Origin: Devosia equisanguinis
Lineage (GTDB): Bacteria > Pseudomonadota > Alphaproteobacteria > Rhizobiales > Hyphomicrobiaceae
Length of the DNA stretch: 5,219 bases
NCBI GenBank assembly: GCA_945901835.1
Contig: CAMDMH010000297.1
Location: forward strand, 1-5,219
Direction: 5' to 3'
Shown here: positions 5,032-5,219 of the stretch, piece by piece
Numbering within the stretch: the stretch's first letter is position 1
Layout: each line of letters opens with the position of its first letter
Program-made: the position numbers and the translations under genes
Notes under the pieces: model-generated
Told to the model about the DNA's origin: nothing
The model's database searches: none
Seen by the model: only the letters and a program-made list of their open reading frames with translations

Positions 5032-5219
5032 ATGCAGGACTCTCCAGCACCACCCAAACTGGCTGCGCCTTCGCTCGATCCGCACGCGATCGACTATCCC
5101 CTGCTGTCCACGTTGTGCGTCCATGCGCTGATAACGCAGGTCGTCTACGCGATGGTGCGCGTGACGATCTCCTACCGGACGATCGAGTTGGGCCTCTCCC
5201 CCATCTGGGTCGGCGTCAT
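5032..5219 (+). CDS. MFS transporter, N-terminal part (runs off the window)
   Basis: The first 62 codons of a major facilitator superfamily permease are present. After a hydrophilic, Pro-rich leader of about 22 residues comes transmembrane segment 1 (YPLLSTLCVHALITQVVYAM). It leads into VRVTISYRTIELGLSPIWVG, the N-terminal pattern of a proteobacterial MFS subgroup in which segment 2 begins right after the ELGLSPxWxGVI motif. It does not resemble the NarK nitrate/nitrite transporter N-terminus, so a direct link to nitrate transport is not supported. The ATG at 5032 is the first start in a frame open from 4960, but no clear Shine-Dalgarno precedes it. The substrate cannot be predicted from this part. 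The IS remnant and different spacing suggest it belongs to a separate transcription unit. Confidence 0.75.
   Translation, partial: MQDSPAPPKLAAPSLDPHAIDYPLLSTLCVHALITQVVYAMVRVTISYRTIELGLSPIWVGV

Overview
The window looks like the 3' half of a respiratory (membrane-bound) nitrate reductase locus from a high-GC proteobacterium. An alphaproteobacterium is my best guess, from codon usage and gene set; no single gene settles it. All convincing genes lie on the + strand. In order they are the C-terminal end of narH, complete narJ and narI, a parvulin-type peptidyl-prolyl isomerase gene, a small uncharacterised gene and a beta-carbonic anhydrase gene. A decayed DUF2478-family gene, an IS66-family remnant (- strand) and the first 62 codons of an MFS transporter follow.

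Positions 1-2965 are one tightly packed operon. narH and narJ overlap by one base, narJ-narI are 3 bp apart, narI-PPIase 6 bp and PPIase-small gene 7 bp. NarH (Fe-S subunit) and NarI (dihaem cytochrome b) carry electrons from quinol to the molybdenum subunit NarG, which would be encoded upstream. NarJ is the dedicated assembly chaperone. A PpiC-type isomerase directly after narI is also known from other nar operons, for example in Pseudomonas aeruginosa. The carbonic anhydrase follows after 59 bp and may be co-transcribed.

After the carbonic anhydrase the region changes character. A hairpin follows its stop codon, then an FNR/FixK-like half-matching palindrome. Next comes a DUF2478-family reading frame with a weak TTG start, interrupted by an in-frame TGA at codon 111. 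The frame resumes with family-like sequence and then runs into a degenerate IS66-family element (about 4323-4835). This element keeps both terminal inverted repeats plus broken tnpA and tnpB pieces but has no tnpC. About 200 bp without recognisable genes separate it from the start of the MFS transporter, which runs off the window.

The main point of interest is this decay: a gene that was probably under anaerobic control next to a nitrate reductase operon has been lost by nonsense mutation and IS damage, and the IS has itself shrunk to a short non-autonomous relic. I see no CRISPR array, tRNA, rRNA or convincing new multi-gene system.
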